A stretch of 17,691 bases of DNA from Candidatus Aenigmatarchaeota archaeon (GCA_030634615.1 DAOWAL010000007.1:1-17691), one strand, 5' to 3'; shown: positions 1-7,030, counted from the stretch's first letter. Program-made: numbers and translations. Notes: generated by a model from the sequence alone, not told the origin.

Positions 1-16
1 TATTACCAGAAAAATC

Positions 17-850
17 CTAAACGAATTTTTTATTCTCAAAAAAGATCTTGTTGGATGCTTCTAAAAATTTTTTAGGAGTCCATTCTTTTACCTTTCTTTC
101 AGAATCTACGTCATTGATTCCGACAGCTGTTAATAAAAATGGTTTGAGGGGAAGATGATCATGAACTTTTAGTATATGTTCACCGTCTCTCACACCCAAA
201 TTTGATCTGATTATGGCATGGTTATCGAAATATAGTCTTACGCCAGGCTCGTACGGCATGTTTTCATCTAAACAAATATATCCTTTCATATTCGAGGATG
301 TAACCATTTCTGTTCCCATGTTGTATATAGACCCTAACATGACGTAGTCGGCATATTCAGAAGGTTCACCCAAAAAACGAAAACCTACGGTTTTTACATT
401 TTTACCTTCTTTTATCAACCTAGACAATGACCGTAACTCTCCGTTCTTTTGAATTTGTTTCCATGTTTCAAGACTTGTTGAATGGACTACCCATTTGGGA
501 TCGTTTTTTCGTATTACAGCTGTTTCTGGTGTTTTTGATATTGATTTATTGATAAATGCTTTCATATCAATGTCACTTGGGAATGACAAGATAACATTTC
601 TACCATGCACATTCTCGTATCTCAAAAAATCGGCAAGCTTGTATTTTATATCTTTAACATCCCGCGATAAGCGATATGAATAAAGTCCGTTTGTGCCTCT
701 ACCGACAAAAACACGATCACCACTTTTATCTATTATACAAAAAGAAGTCCATTTTTGACCGTAACTACCGTCTTTTGTGAATGGATTTTTATCATCATGC
801 GACCACCCGTTAGGTGCTTTAAAATAGGGAATTTTTTTATCATATGACAT
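17..850 (-). CDS. Hypothetical protein, possible ADP-ribosyltransferase / KptA-like fold
   Basis: This is a soluble 277-residue protein with no signal peptide or membrane segment. Residues 1-115 form an alpha/beta part I cannot place (SFCIIDKSGDRVFVG near 36-50). Residues 119-145 contain WVVHSTSLETWKQI, then an NG turn and LSRL (H123, S124, T125, R144). This spacing resembles the first catalytic block of RNA 2'-phosphotransferase (Tpt1/KptA) and related ADP-ribosyltransferase-fold enzymes, where H-x-T/S is followed by an eGL...sR motif. LYFDNHAII near 206-214 could be a later strand of the same fold. KptA proteins are usually shorter (about 180-210 residues), and the later catalytic arginines are not obvious. 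The assignment is therefore a structural guess; a general unknown protein is equally possible. ATG 850 is the first in-frame start and lies downstream of a TATA-like box. The gene is divergent from the HD nuclease and ends at TAG 17-19. Confidence 0.7.
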   Translation of the reverse strand: MSYDKKIPYFKAPNGWSHDDKNPFTKDGSYGQKWTSFCIIDKSGDRVFVGRGTNGLYSYRLSRDVKDIKYKLADFLRYENVHGRNVILSFPSDIDMKAFINKSISKTPETAVIRKNDPKWVVHSTSLETWKQIQKNGELRSLSRLIKEGKNVKTVGFRFLGEPSEYADYVMLGSIYNMGTEMVTSSNMKGYICLDENMPYEPGVRLYFDNHAIIRSNLGVRDGEHILKVHDHLPLKPFLLTAVGINDVDSERKVKEWTPKKFLEASNKIFFENKKFV

Positions 851-865
851 ATATGACTTTTATTC

Positions 866-888
866 AACATATATTATATCTTTTAAAT
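866..888. promoter_or_regulatory. Shared divergent promoter with TTTAAA core
   Basis: The 58-base gap between the starts at 850 (-) and 909 (+) holds TTTTAAAT at 881-888, whose TTTAAA core (882-887) is self-complementary. An ATATTATAT stretch lies at 871-879. The core is about 25 bases before ATG 909, which would give a leaderless plus-strand mRNA. It is about 35 bases before ATG 850, leaving a leader of roughly 8-10 bases, or the 871-879 stretch may serve the minus strand instead. The call rests on spacing and base composition only. Confidence 0.5.
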
Positions 889-908
889 CATTGAATCGTA
901 TCATATTC

Positions 909-1859
909 ATGCTTGTTAAGAATCTAGCTCCGTATGAAGCTATTGATGGAAAGTACGTTGTTAAGTTCAAAAAGCCTGTGCAAAAATATGCACGCGGCTG
1001 GACATTTCAGCTCAGGCTTGGCGATCAGTCAGGAGAAATAATGCTCAGTTATTGGGGCAATGACAAAGAGGGTCTTGTAAAGAATCTTTACGATTCGATA
1101 AAAAGAGACAGCGTTGTTAATGTAATAGGGGAAACAACAATGTTCAACGGAAGGCTTTCCATAAACATAAATCCCCCAAAGGGTAAGATAAAGGTCCTAA
1201 AACCAGATGAATATGAAAAATCACAATTTATACCGGAAAGCGACAAGGATACAAAAAAGATGTATGCTGAACTTACAGAAGTTGTTAGTTCTATGAAAAA
1301 TGAACAATTGAAAAAACTTGTAAATTCATTTGTAAAGGATCGTGATTTTTCAGACAAATTCATAAAGCATCCTGCAGCAATGTACAAGCATCACGGCTGG
1401 CTGGGAGGGTTGCTTGAACACACATTAAATGTTGTTAAGATATGCGATTTTTTCAAATCAATGCACCCTGAACTCAATAGGGATCTGATGATAACAGGTG
1501 CAATACTTCATGATATTGGTAAAATAAGAGAACTTGATGTCAGCAGCCACATAAAAACATCGACTGAAGGAATGCTCATAGGACATTTGGCTTTGACATA
1601 TGAAGAAGTCACAAGAAAGATGGACAAACTAAAAATGCCTCAGGATATCATGCTTAAAGTAAAACATATGATAATCAGTCATCATGGAAAAATAGAGTAC
1701 GGTTCACCAAAGCAACCTTCCATACCGGAAGCATTGATTGTCTTTTTGGCAGACAATGCAGATTCAAAACTTACAGAAATGATAACACATATCAAAAGAG
1801 CAGAAACAGAAGATGATTACATTTATGTCAGGGATTTCGGCACTATTTATCTGAAGTGA
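909..1859 (+). CDS. OB-fold / HD-domain 3'-5' exoribonuclease, YhaM-like
   Basis: This 316-residue cytoplasmic protein is probably a metal-dependent 3'-5' exoribonuclease of the YhaM/CBF1 type. Residues 1-100 look like an OB-fold nucleic-acid-binding domain (WTFQLRLGDQSGEI near 31-44, VNVIGETTMFNGRLSI near 70-85). Residues 150-290 are an HD metal-binding domain: HH at 161-162 and H171 in GLLEHT, the ILHDIGK motif with H201 and D202, H226 in IGHL, HH at 258-259 in ISHHG, and LADNAD at 280-285. The order and spacing match the YhaM family, whose bacterial members are also about 310-320 residues. An in-frame TTG at 891 would add six residues, but ATG 909 is preferred because a TATA-like box lies 25 bases upstream. 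A possible hairpin (1863-1884) lies just after the stop. RNA turnover is the likely role; activity on DNA cannot be excluded. Confidence 0.88.
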   Translation: MLVKNLAPYEAIDGKYVVKFKKPVQKYARGWTFQLRLGDQSGEIMLSYWGNDKEGLVKNLYDSIKRDSVVNVIGETTMFNGRLSININPPKGKIKVLKPDEYEKSQFIPESDKDTKKMYAELTEVVSSMKNEQLKKLVNSFVKDRDFSDKFIKHPAAMYKHHGWLGGLLEHTLNVVKICDFFKSMHPELNRDLMITGAILHDIGKIRELDVSSHIKTSTEGMLIGHLALTYEEVTRKMDKLKMPQDIMLKVKHMIISHHGKIEYGSPKQPSIPEALIVFLADNADSKLTEMITHIKRAETEDDYIYVRDFGTIYLK

Positions 1860-1862
1860 ACA

Positions 1863-1884
1863 TGTTTCGGGCAAAACCGAAGCA
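1863..1884. promoter_or_regulatory. Inverted repeat TTCGG-N6-CCGAA, copy 1
   Basis: TTCGG (1866-1870) and CCGAA (1877-1881) are separated by GCAAAA. The stem can be extended outwards to 8 pairs (1863-1870 with 1877-1884) if one T-G pair is allowed. It lies 4 bases after the stop of the HD-domain gene and 13-16 bases before the TATA box of the beta-propeller gene. No T-run follows, so it is a poor intrinsic terminator. The same arms and spacer length recur only at 6992-7007, which favours a protein-binding site. Confidence 0.45.
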
Positions 1885-1895
1885 AAAGCAAATCC

Positions 1896-1906
1896 TATTT
1901 AATATA
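1896..1906 (+). promoter_or_regulatory. TATA box of the beta-propeller gene
   Basis: TATTTAATATA is centred about 24-25 bases before ATG 1925, the spacing expected if transcription starts at or next to the start codon. No ribosome binding site is visible before the ATG. Confidence 0.6.
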
Positions 1907-1924
1907 CCCGTTAAAAAATAAACC

Positions 1925-4123
1925 ATGAAAGGAATTAACTCTAAATTTGGTATATTTATCGTTTTTGCGTTAGTAGCCGTTTTTTTATTTGCAGGCTTTA
2001 TGAATCCTGTTGAGCTATCAACAGGTGATGTTTTAAAGAAATTCTCATCAGAAGCGGAACTTCAGAGTTTTCTTGATGAGAATACTGGATATTCAGGCTC
2101 TGGAAGCGACTTTCTCATGAGAGGTGCATCACTGGATTTGACAGTACAGGGAGGGGCTGAAACATTCAACGCCGTTACTAAATCAACAGCTGTACCAATG
2201 GCAGCAGGAGAAAGCGCTGAAGCAACCTCAGGATCTGATGATTTTTCTGAAACAAATATTCAGGTGGAGGGTGTCGATGAAGCAGATATTGTAAAAACCG
2301 ATGGTAAATACATATACTCAATATCACAAGGAAAGGTTTTCATAACAGACGCATACCCAGCAGAAAATGCAGTTATTGTCTCAGAACTTGAAATAAATGG
2401 ACAACCAAATGAAATGTACATAAACGGGGACAGGCTTGTTATATTCACTTCAGTTTATGGGGGAAATTATTACCCTATGGTTAAAGGCGGTATAGCAACA
2501 ACTGATGCTAATGTAGGTATAGCAATGGACGAAGTAGCTGTTGAAACAAAAATGATTGCACCCGGAGAGTATATGCCATCACCAGGATATTCAGGACCGG
2601 TTTCAAGAATCTTCGTATATGACGTTTCTGATGCAAGTAATCCGGTTATTGTAAACAATCTCACAATAGAAGGAAACTATTACAATTCAAGAATGATAGG
2701 GGATTACGTCTACGCAATAGCACAGAAATCCGTATACAACTACGGCAGTCCTGGAATACCAAGAATAATGTTTGGTGATTCCGGTGAAAAGATGGTGGCA
2801 ATGCCTGATATATATTACTTTGACGTTCCCGGAAACTCCTACCAGTTCACATCAGTTGTTTCATTCAATGTCAATAATGAAATCGAAGAACCAAACAACA
2901 AAGTATATCTTATGAGCTATGGACAGAACATATACGTTTCACAGGATAACATATACATAACATACAGAAAAGAAGTGAGCCAGAAAAAAATAATGGAAGA
3001 TATGATAACAAAAGTTATGATACCAAATCTACCGCCAGACATCGCACTGAAAATTTCAACCATATGGAACTCAGATAAAGAACAATACGAAAAGACACAG
3101 GAAATGACAGAAGTTTTCAATGAATACTTAGAAACACTAGGCCCAGAACAAGCAGCACAATTAATGGAAAATATGCAGATAAAAATGCAGGAATACTACA
3201 CTGAAATCAGTAAAGAACTTGAAAGATCACAGGTTCACAAAATATCAATATCCAATGGAAACATTGAATATATGGCCGGAGGAAGTTTCCCTGGACATGT
3301 ACTTAATCAGTTTTCCATGGATGAACACAACGGTTATTTCAGAGTAGCAACCACAACATCCGGATGGATTGGCGGAATGAGAGGCGAAACTCTCAACCAC
3401 ATGTACGTACTCGACTCAGGACTCAACATAGTAGGAAAACTTGAAGATCTTGCAAAGGGCGAGAGAATTTATTCTGCAAGATTCATGGGAGACAAGGCAT
3501 ACATGGTAACATTCAGGAGAGTGGATCCATTATTCGTAATAGATCTTTCAAACCCATTAAACCCAACAGTTCTTGGCGAACTGAAAATACCAGGATACTC
3601 TGATTACCTTCACCCATACGATGATAACCATATAATCGGAGTAGGAATGGATGCAGATGAAAGTGGAAGAACACAAGGACTAAAATTATCACTCTTTGAC
3701 GTGTCGGACGTGGCAAATCCAAAGGAAATATCAAAGTACATATTCGGAGGAAGAGGTTCATCATCATACGCACTCCATGACCACAAAGCATTCCTCTTTG
3801 ACAAAGAGAAGGAACTGCTCGTAATACCAGCAAGTACAAATGACTGGACAGAAAGCAAAGACTGGAGAGATGTAACACGCTCTGACGGAGCGCATGTATT
3901 TACAATAAACCTTGTAGACGGATTTGTACACAGAGGTCAAATAACACATGCCGAAGAAGAAAGTAAAGAAGGAGAAGAAGAGTATTACTGGCCAAGATAT
4001 GACAACTCGGTAAGAAGATCTCTTTACATCGGAAATGTGCTTTACACTCTTTCAGACAGTAAACTTAAAATGAACTCGCTTGGAGATCTGACAAAGGTAA
4101 ATGAGATAATATTCGGGGAGTAA
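1925..4123 (+). CDS. Secreted, membrane-anchored beta-propeller domain protein
   Basis: This 732-residue protein belongs to the family usually annotated as beta-propeller domain-containing (Beta_propel) in archaea and some bacteria. Residues 1-7 are basic and about 9-26 form one hydrophobic helix, a signal peptide or anchor, so the rest lies outside the cell. The family hallmark is clear: QVEGVDEADIVKTDGKYIYSI begins at Q113. Repeated blade-like units follow, such as RIFVYDVSDASNPVIVNNL and PLFVIDLSNPLNPTVLGEL, alternating with strands of the type YVYAIAQ and AYMVTF. A charged, probably helical insertion (KKIMEDMITKVM through EISKELERSQ) interrupts the propeller in its middle. The length suits the family. 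The biochemical function is unknown; an extracellular binding or scaffold role is inferred. It has its own promoter, a palindromic element upstream and a hairpin terminator across the stop codon, so it is probably monocistronic. Confidence 0.9.
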   Translation: MKGINSKFGIFIVFALVAVFLFAGFMNPVELSTGDVLKKFSSEAELQSFLDENTGYSGSGSDFLMRGASLDLTVQGGAETFNAVTKSTAVPMAAGESAEATSGSDDFSETNIQVEGVDEADIVKTDGKYIYSISQGKVFITDAYPAENAVIVSELEINGQPNEMYINGDRLVIFTSVYGGNYYPMVKGGIATTDANVGIAMDEVAVETKMIAPGEYMPSPGYSGPVSRIFVYDVSDASNPVIVNNLTIEGNYYNSRMIGDYVYAIAQKSVYNYGSPGIPRIMFGDSGEKMVAMPDIYYFDVPGNSYQFTSVVSFNVNNEIEEPNNKVYLMSYGQNIYVSQDNIYITYRKEVSQKKIMEDMITKVMIPNLPPDIALKISTIWNSDKEQYEKTQEMTEVFNEYLETLGPEQAAQLMENMQIKMQEYYTEISKELERSQVHKISISNGNIEYMAGGSFPGHVLNQFSMDEHNGYFRVATTTSGWIGGMRGETLNHMYVLDSGLNIVGKLEDLAKGERIYSARFMGDKAYMVTFRRVDPLFVIDLSNPLNPTVLGELKIPGYSDYLHPYDDNHIIGVGMDADESGRTQGLKLSLFDVSDVANPKEISKYIFGGRGSSSYALHDHKAFLFDKEKELLVIPASTNDWTESKDWRDVTRSDGAHVFTINLVDGFVHRGQITHAEEESKEGEEEYYWPRYDNSVRRSLYIGNVLYTLSDSKLKMNSLGDLTKVNEIIFGE

Positions 4124-4141
4124 AATCCCCATCATTTTTTT
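4115..4141 (+). terminator. Hairpin and T-run spanning the stop codon
   Basis: GGGGA (4115-4119) pairs with TCCCC (4126-4130). The loop GTAAAA contains the stop codon of the beta-propeller gene (4121-4123), and ATCATTTTTTT follows. It resembles an intrinsic terminator and lies between two convergent genes. Confidence 0.6.
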
Positions 4142-4385
4142 ATTTTCTCCATTTCTTTATTGTTTTTCCAATGTTCATGCTAACTAGCCATATTGCTATC
4201 AGCATTATTATAAAGAAAGCTGGTGCAAATGATTTGAACGCTTCAATTGTTGCCCCGAACTGCAGAACAATTATGACTGCTATAAGGAGAAGTATTATCA
4301 AAATACCCGAATCTCTTTCCTTTTCATATTCCATGTTTATAATTCGTTTCAGGTAGTTTTTAAGTTTCTCTTCCATATTCATCAT
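4140..4385 (-). CDS. Small two-helix membrane protein
   Basis: The product has 81 residues if started at ATG 4385. A charged N-terminus (MEEKLKNYLKRII...EYEKERDSG) leads into two hydrophobic helices, about 28-44 (ILIILLLIAVIIVLQF) and 53-70 (FAPAFFIIMLIAIWLVSM), and a basic tail ending KKWRK. By the positive-inside rule, the tail probably lies in the cytoplasm. Possible starts are ATGs at 4385, 4382, 4376 and 4334. ATG 4334 (64 residues) is attractive because CTTAAAAA, the reverse strand of the TATA box serving the gene at 4387, is centred 27 bases upstream. The 17 extra residues still look protein-like, so the longer form is listed. The gene converges with the beta-propeller gene. No family was recognised and no function is assigned. 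Confidence 0.7.
   Translation of the reverse strand: MMNMEEKLKNYLKRIINMEYEKERDSGILIILLLIAVIIVLQFGATIEAFKSFAPAFFIIMLIAIWLVSMNIGKTIKKWRK
4357..4364. promoter_or_regulatory. TATA box TTTTTAAG, possibly bidirectional
   Basis: TTTTTAAG is centred about 26 bases before ATG 4387 on the plus strand. Read on the minus strand as CTTAAAAA it is centred about 27 bases before the internal ATG 4334. The same box could therefore start leaderless transcripts in both directions. It lies inside the longer form of the minus-strand gene. Confidence 0.5.
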
Positions 4386-4386
4386 T

Positions 4387-5106
4387 ATGAGACCAATAAG
4401 AATTTCTCCTTCAACAATTTGGCTTTTTTTAGATTGCCCAAGATGTTTCTGGTTGCACATGAATAAGAAAGTAAGAAGGCCGTCAGGACCATTCCCAAGC
4501 TTACCATCAGGAATGGATAATATACTCAAAGTACATTTTGATAAGCACAGAAAGGATGATACTCTCCCGGAAGAACTTGCCGGTAAATTTGAAGGCAGGC
4601 TTTTTAGGGATGTTGGAAAATTGGATGTATGGAGAAATAATTTCAGGGGTTTAAGATACTTAGACGAAAAAAGTGGAATAACGCTCACGGGTGCACTTGA
4701 TGACCTGTTTGTGACAAGTGACAGTAAGTACGCACCGCTTGATTTTAAGACACGTGGTTTCCCGCGAAAAGAAGATACACATAAACACTACCAGCATCAA
4801 ATGGACTTGTACTCATTTTTACTTGAGAAAAATTCAATGGATCCGGCCAACTATGCAATACTGATATTTTATCATCCACTCAATGTAGAAGATAATCACA
4901 ATGTGATATTCAATGCAGATACTGTGAAGGTTCCTGTTGACAGAAACCATGGAGAGAAAATATTTTTGGATGCGATAAAATGCATTTTAGGCGATGAACC
5001 AAAAGGATCTGATAATTGCAATTACTGTAAATGGAACCTTTCTCATGAAGTAGACGGACCTGCACAAGACGCGAAAAAGAAAAACAACCTTTCAGATTTT
5101 ATATAA
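4387..5106 (+). CDS. PD-(D/E)XK nuclease with Cas4/AddB-like cysteines
   Basis: This 239-residue protein is probably a DNA exonuclease related to Cas4, AddB and RecB-type nucleases (PDDEXK_1). The active site is visible: TGALDD (D105, D106), then YAPLDFKT (D119 and K121 of the D-x-K motif), then the helix motif QMDLY (Q138, Y142). Cys pairs flank the core, CPRC at 17-20 and CNYC at 211-214. This fits a four-cysteine site that could hold an iron-sulfur cluster as in Cas4 and AddB. Classical Cas4 has one N-terminal and three C-terminal cysteines, so the 2+2 layout differs and could instead bind zinc. No cas gene or CRISPR array is nearby, so a repair or other housekeeping role is more likely than CRISPR adaptation. 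ATG 4387 fits the TATA box at 4357-4364. The C-terminal tail is lysine-rich and probably flexible. Confidence 0.85.
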   Translation: MRPIRISPSTIWLFLDCPRCFWLHMNKKVRRPSGPFPSLPSGMDNILKVHFDKHRKDDTLPEELAGKFEGRLFRDVGKLDVWRNNFRGLRYLDEKSGITLTGALDDLFVTSDSKYAPLDFKTRGFPRKEDTHKHYQHQMDLYSFLLEKNSMDPANYAILIFYHPLNVEDNHNVIFNADTVKVPVDRNHGEKIFLDAIKCILGDEPKGSDNCNYCKWNLSHEVDGPAQDAKKKNNLSDFI

Positions 5107-5109
5107 ATG

Positions 5110-5117
5110 TTTTTAAG
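5110..5117 (+). promoter_or_regulatory. TATA box of the Cys-rich lipoprotein gene
   Basis: TTTTTAAG lies just past the stop codon of the nuclease gene and is centred 25-26 bases before ATG 5139. The sequence is identical to the box at 4357-4364. This suggests separate leaderless transcription rather than an operon with the nuclease gene. Confidence 0.55.
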
Positions 5118-5138
5118 AAGAAAATATAATATCATTTT

Positions 5139-5735
5139 ATGAAAACGATAGTTATGGCAATTGTTCTGATTTCTGTTCTTCTGCTAAGTGGATGTGTACA
5201 ACAACCGACAACAGACCAACAACCGGAAACACAATCAAGCGAACAGACATTTGAAGAGGTATTTTCAGGAAGTTCCAATGCTAAATGCGTATTTGAGACA
5301 TTCGATAAGAAAACCGCTACGTGGTGGTTTAAGGGAACTGACTTCAAATTCGCGATTCCAAACGCAGGACTTTACGTAAAGAAAGGTGATTACATATACA
5401 TAACAGTGCCTGGCACAACCGAATGTAAATATTACAACATAAAAGAAATGGAAGAAATGTTCGGTGAAGATTTCCAGGAAGAACTAACACCATCAAATGA
5501 AGAAGTTCAGGGGCTGGACTCCTGGGTAGAAGCATACAAAGGATACAAAATGAATTGCCAATTCAACGTTGTAACTGACGCTGACCTTACAGTTGACACA
5601 ACAAATTGCGAAGACTTAACAGCATTAATGAAAGAAACATATGATAAGTTAAACGAAGCAATGGGTGAACTGTGTACACAGTGTCAGGAAAATCCAGAAA
5701 TGTTCGGCGGTGACTGCAGTGATTACTGCAGTTAA
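5139..5735 (+). CDS. Cys-rich lipoprotein, function unknown
   Basis: This is a 198-residue exported lipoprotein. MKTIVMAIVLISVLLLSGC is a lipoprotein signal with lipobox LLSGC and lipidation at C19. A Gln/Thr/Ser-rich linker (20-45) follows, then a globular part with eight cysteines (50, 96, 140, 157, 179, 182, 193, 197). The even number and the outside location suggest disulfides; the last four sit in a compact tail (CTQC and CSDYC). The segment TATWWFKGTDFKFAI near 59-73 and the short strands after it suggest a beta-rich domain. No family was recognised. Its promoter lies directly after the nuclease gene, and a strong hairpin terminator is built into its last codons, so it is probably transcribed alone. 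Confidence 0.82.
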   Translation: MKTIVMAIVLISVLLLSGCVQQPTTDQQPETQSSEQTFEEVFSGSSNAKCVFETFDKKTATWWFKGTDFKFAIPNAGLYVKKGDYIYITVPGTTECKYYNIKEMEEMFGEDFQEELTPSNEEVQGLDSWVEAYKGYKMNCQFNVVTDADLTVDTTNCEDLTALMKETYDKLNEAMGELCTQCQENPEMFGGDCSDYCS

Positions 5736-5745
5736 TTCTTTTTTT
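5713..5745 (+). terminator. Perfect 8-bp hairpin plus T-run at the stop codon
   Basis: ACTGCAGT (5713-5720), GATT loop, ACTGCAGT (5725-5732), immediately followed by the TAA stop (5733-5735) and TTCTTTTTTT. Each arm is itself a palindrome, and together they form a perfect 8-bp stem. The stem encodes the end of the lipoprotein, and the element looks like an intrinsic terminator. Confidence 0.7.
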
Positions 5746-5772
5746 CATTTTGTTTTAGAAACCTAGACGTAA

Positions 5773-5976
5773 CTATAAGGAAATTGTGATATACTTTGCA
5801 CCAAAATCGAAAAAATGTTGAGTATTGTTAATTTCAAAACATCGTCTATAACCACTTGGCTTTAATTGTTCTCCGATAGTACTGTAAATGCGTTTTCCGC
5901 CAATTTCGATATAGTTTCTATTAATTGAATCTTTTTTGATTTCAAATTCTTTTGATTTTTTATCAAATATTCCCAT
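5773..5976 (-). CDS. Small protein of unknown function
   Basis: The product has 67 residues from ATG 5976, beginning MGIFDKKSKEFEIKKDS and ending KYITISL. It is soluble with no signal peptide, and its short strands (YIEIGGKRIYSTI, FFDFGAKYITI) suggest a small beta-rich fold. The open frame continues upstream to 6027 and would overlap the end of the EF-1A-like gene. ATG 5976 is preferred because a TTTTAAAA box (5997-6004) is centred about 25 bases before it, as for the neighbouring leaderless genes. I do not recognise the family. It converges with the Cys-rich lipoprotein gene. Confidence 0.55.
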   Translation of the reverse strand: MGIFDKKSKEFEIKKDSINRNYIEIGGKRIYSTIGEQLKPSGYRRCFEINNTQHFFDFGAKYITISL

Positions 5977-5996
5977 GATACCGAATTGATAATAAC

Positions 5997-6004
5997 TTTT
6001 AAAA
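5997..6004 (-). promoter_or_regulatory. TATA box of the small gene ending at 5773
   Basis: TTTTAAAA lies in the 47-base gap after the EF-1A-like gene, centred about 25 bases before ATG 5976. It supports the shorter start and independent transcription. Confidence 0.5.
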
Positions 6005-6023
6005 AGGGTCATTTTCCTAAAAA

Positions 6024-6947
6024 TCACATTATTTTGCCCTTTCCAATAACATGAAGCTTAGGTGCATTCAGGTCGAGCAGAAGGAAAGTGTCAGAATCGG
6101 AGTACACAATTTCTTTCCCAGAATCAAATGCCCTTAAACCGTCGGAAACATCTGTAATGTTTACAATAATTGTCTGCATACCAACTGACAAATGATATGG
6201 ACCTGGTTTTATTTCATCCTGAATGTATTTGTTTTTTGCAAAACCCAGTTTTAGTTTTTTACCTGTTTTCAGAGTTCCTTCCGCTGCTAAACAGTACCCT
6301 CTTTTCATTTCCTGAGTAGTTACTCCTTTAATTGCAAGGCCCACTCTTGATCCTGCCTCTGCGCTGTCAAAATCCTTGTCCTGTATCTGTATTGAACGAA
6401 CTATTACCTCTTTACCGGTCGGGTAAAGAACGAGTTTGTCATGTTTTTTAAGGGTGCCTTTTTTTACAAAACCAAGCATTATTTCACCAACGCCCTTGAC
6501 AGAAAATGCATGATCAATTGTAACAACGACTGGTGATTCTGTATCTCTCTTCGGATCGAATTTTTCCAATACTGAAAATAATTCATGCGGATCTTCGTTT
6601 TTGACAAAAAATGATTCTATTGAAGTATCTGTAGTATACGGAGTTATTTGTGATAGATCTGTCTGCAGTGGAACTGTACATACACCTTTGCTTATTCCAA
6701 ATGAATCAAGCATTACAATTGTTTCACCGACTTCCGGACTCATTTTGGCAAATGATATTATTGCAGCGTCAATTACTGACATTATCTGAGCCTTTGTTGT
6801 TATCTTATCACCCACGGGATGCAGAAATGTGTAAATACAATCATCTGTCTTGCGATTGTACATGATAATATCGCTCTCTGTTCCAGTTTTACCAAGTTTC
6901 TTACCAATCTCTTCATCGTGAAACAGGCCGATAATTAAGTTTTTCAT
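6024..6947 (-). CDS. EF-1A/EF-Tu-like protein lacking GTPase motifs
   Basis: This 307-residue protein is related to translation factors. Residues 139-221 match EF-Tu domain II: VVVTIDHAFSVKGVGEIMLGFV, then LVLYPTGKEVIVRSIQI, GSRVGLAIKGV and RGYCLA. Residues 231-307 fit domain III. The first 120 residues occupy the place of the G domain but have no GxxxxGK[ST], DxxG or NKxD motif. Instead they carry GKTGTESDIIMYNRKT (19-34), a segment I recall from an archaeal family often annotated EF-Tu/IF-2/RF-3 GTPase despite missing the motifs. It therefore probably does not hydrolyse GTP. It may bind tRNA or a translation component, but its role is unknown. The length suits that family. ATG 6947 has a TATA-like box 27 bases upstream. 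Confidence 0.8.
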   Translation of the reverse strand: MKNLIIGLFHDEEIGKKLGKTGTESDIIMYNRKTDDCIYTFLHPVGDKITTKAQIMSVIDAAIISFAKMSPEVGETIVMLDSFGISKGVCTVPLQTDLSQITPYTTDTSIESFFVKNEDPHELFSVLEKFDPKRDTESPVVVTIDHAFSVKGVGEIMLGFVKKGTLKKHDKLVLYPTGKEVIVRSIQIQDKDFDSAEAGSRVGLAIKGVTTQEMKRGYCLAAEGTLKTGKKLKLGFAKNKYIQDEIKPGPYHLSVGMQTIIVNITDVSDGLRAFDSGKEIVYSDSDTFLLLDLNAPKLHVIGKGKIM

Positions 6948-6969
6948 AACAAGATATGTAGGAGCTGGG

Positions 6970-6980
6970 TTTTAAGTTTT
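6970..6980 (-). promoter_or_regulatory. TATA box of the EF-1A-like gene
   Basis: On the minus strand this reads AAAACTTAAAA, centred about 27 bases before ATG 6947. No ribosome binding site is seen, consistent with a leaderless mRNA. Confidence 0.5.
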
Positions 6981-6991
6981 ACACACACTGT

Positions 6992-7007
6992 TTCGGTTTT
7001 TTCCGAA
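6992..7007. promoter_or_regulatory. Inverted repeat TTCGG-N6-CCGAA, copy 2
   Basis: TTCGG (6992-6996) and CCGAA (7003-7007) are separated by TTTTTT. The element ends 13 bases before the TATA box of the DUF333 lipoprotein gene. It shares its arms, spacer length and position relative to TATA with the element at 1866-1881, and these are the only two copies I find in the window. CACT (6986-6989) and AGTG (7014-7017) add looser outer symmetry. Confidence 0.45.
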
Positions 7008-7020
7008 TAAAAAAGTGGGG

Positions 7021-7030
7021 CTATATATAC
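7021..7030 (+). promoter_or_regulatory. TATA box of the DUF333 lipoprotein gene
   Basis: CTATATATAC is centred about 40 bases before ATG 7066. Transcription would start near 7050 and leave a leader of about 15 bases containing AGGATGTGA, a possible weak ribosome binding site. Confidence 0.5.

Noticed and set aside
3513..3949. Overlapping minus-strand frames inside the beta-propeller gene
   Set aside because: Two frames are open at once, both low in sequence quality, opposite a clearly coding plus strand.
4140..4688. A 182-residue minus-strand frame reaching 4688
   Set aside because: Everything upstream of 4385 is antisense to the nuclease gene and reads as low-quality sequence; only the 3' part (from 4385 or 4334) is credible.
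4387..5106. CRISPR-associated Cas4
   Set aside because: No cas1, cas2 or array is nearby, and the cysteine layout is 2+2 rather than 1+3.
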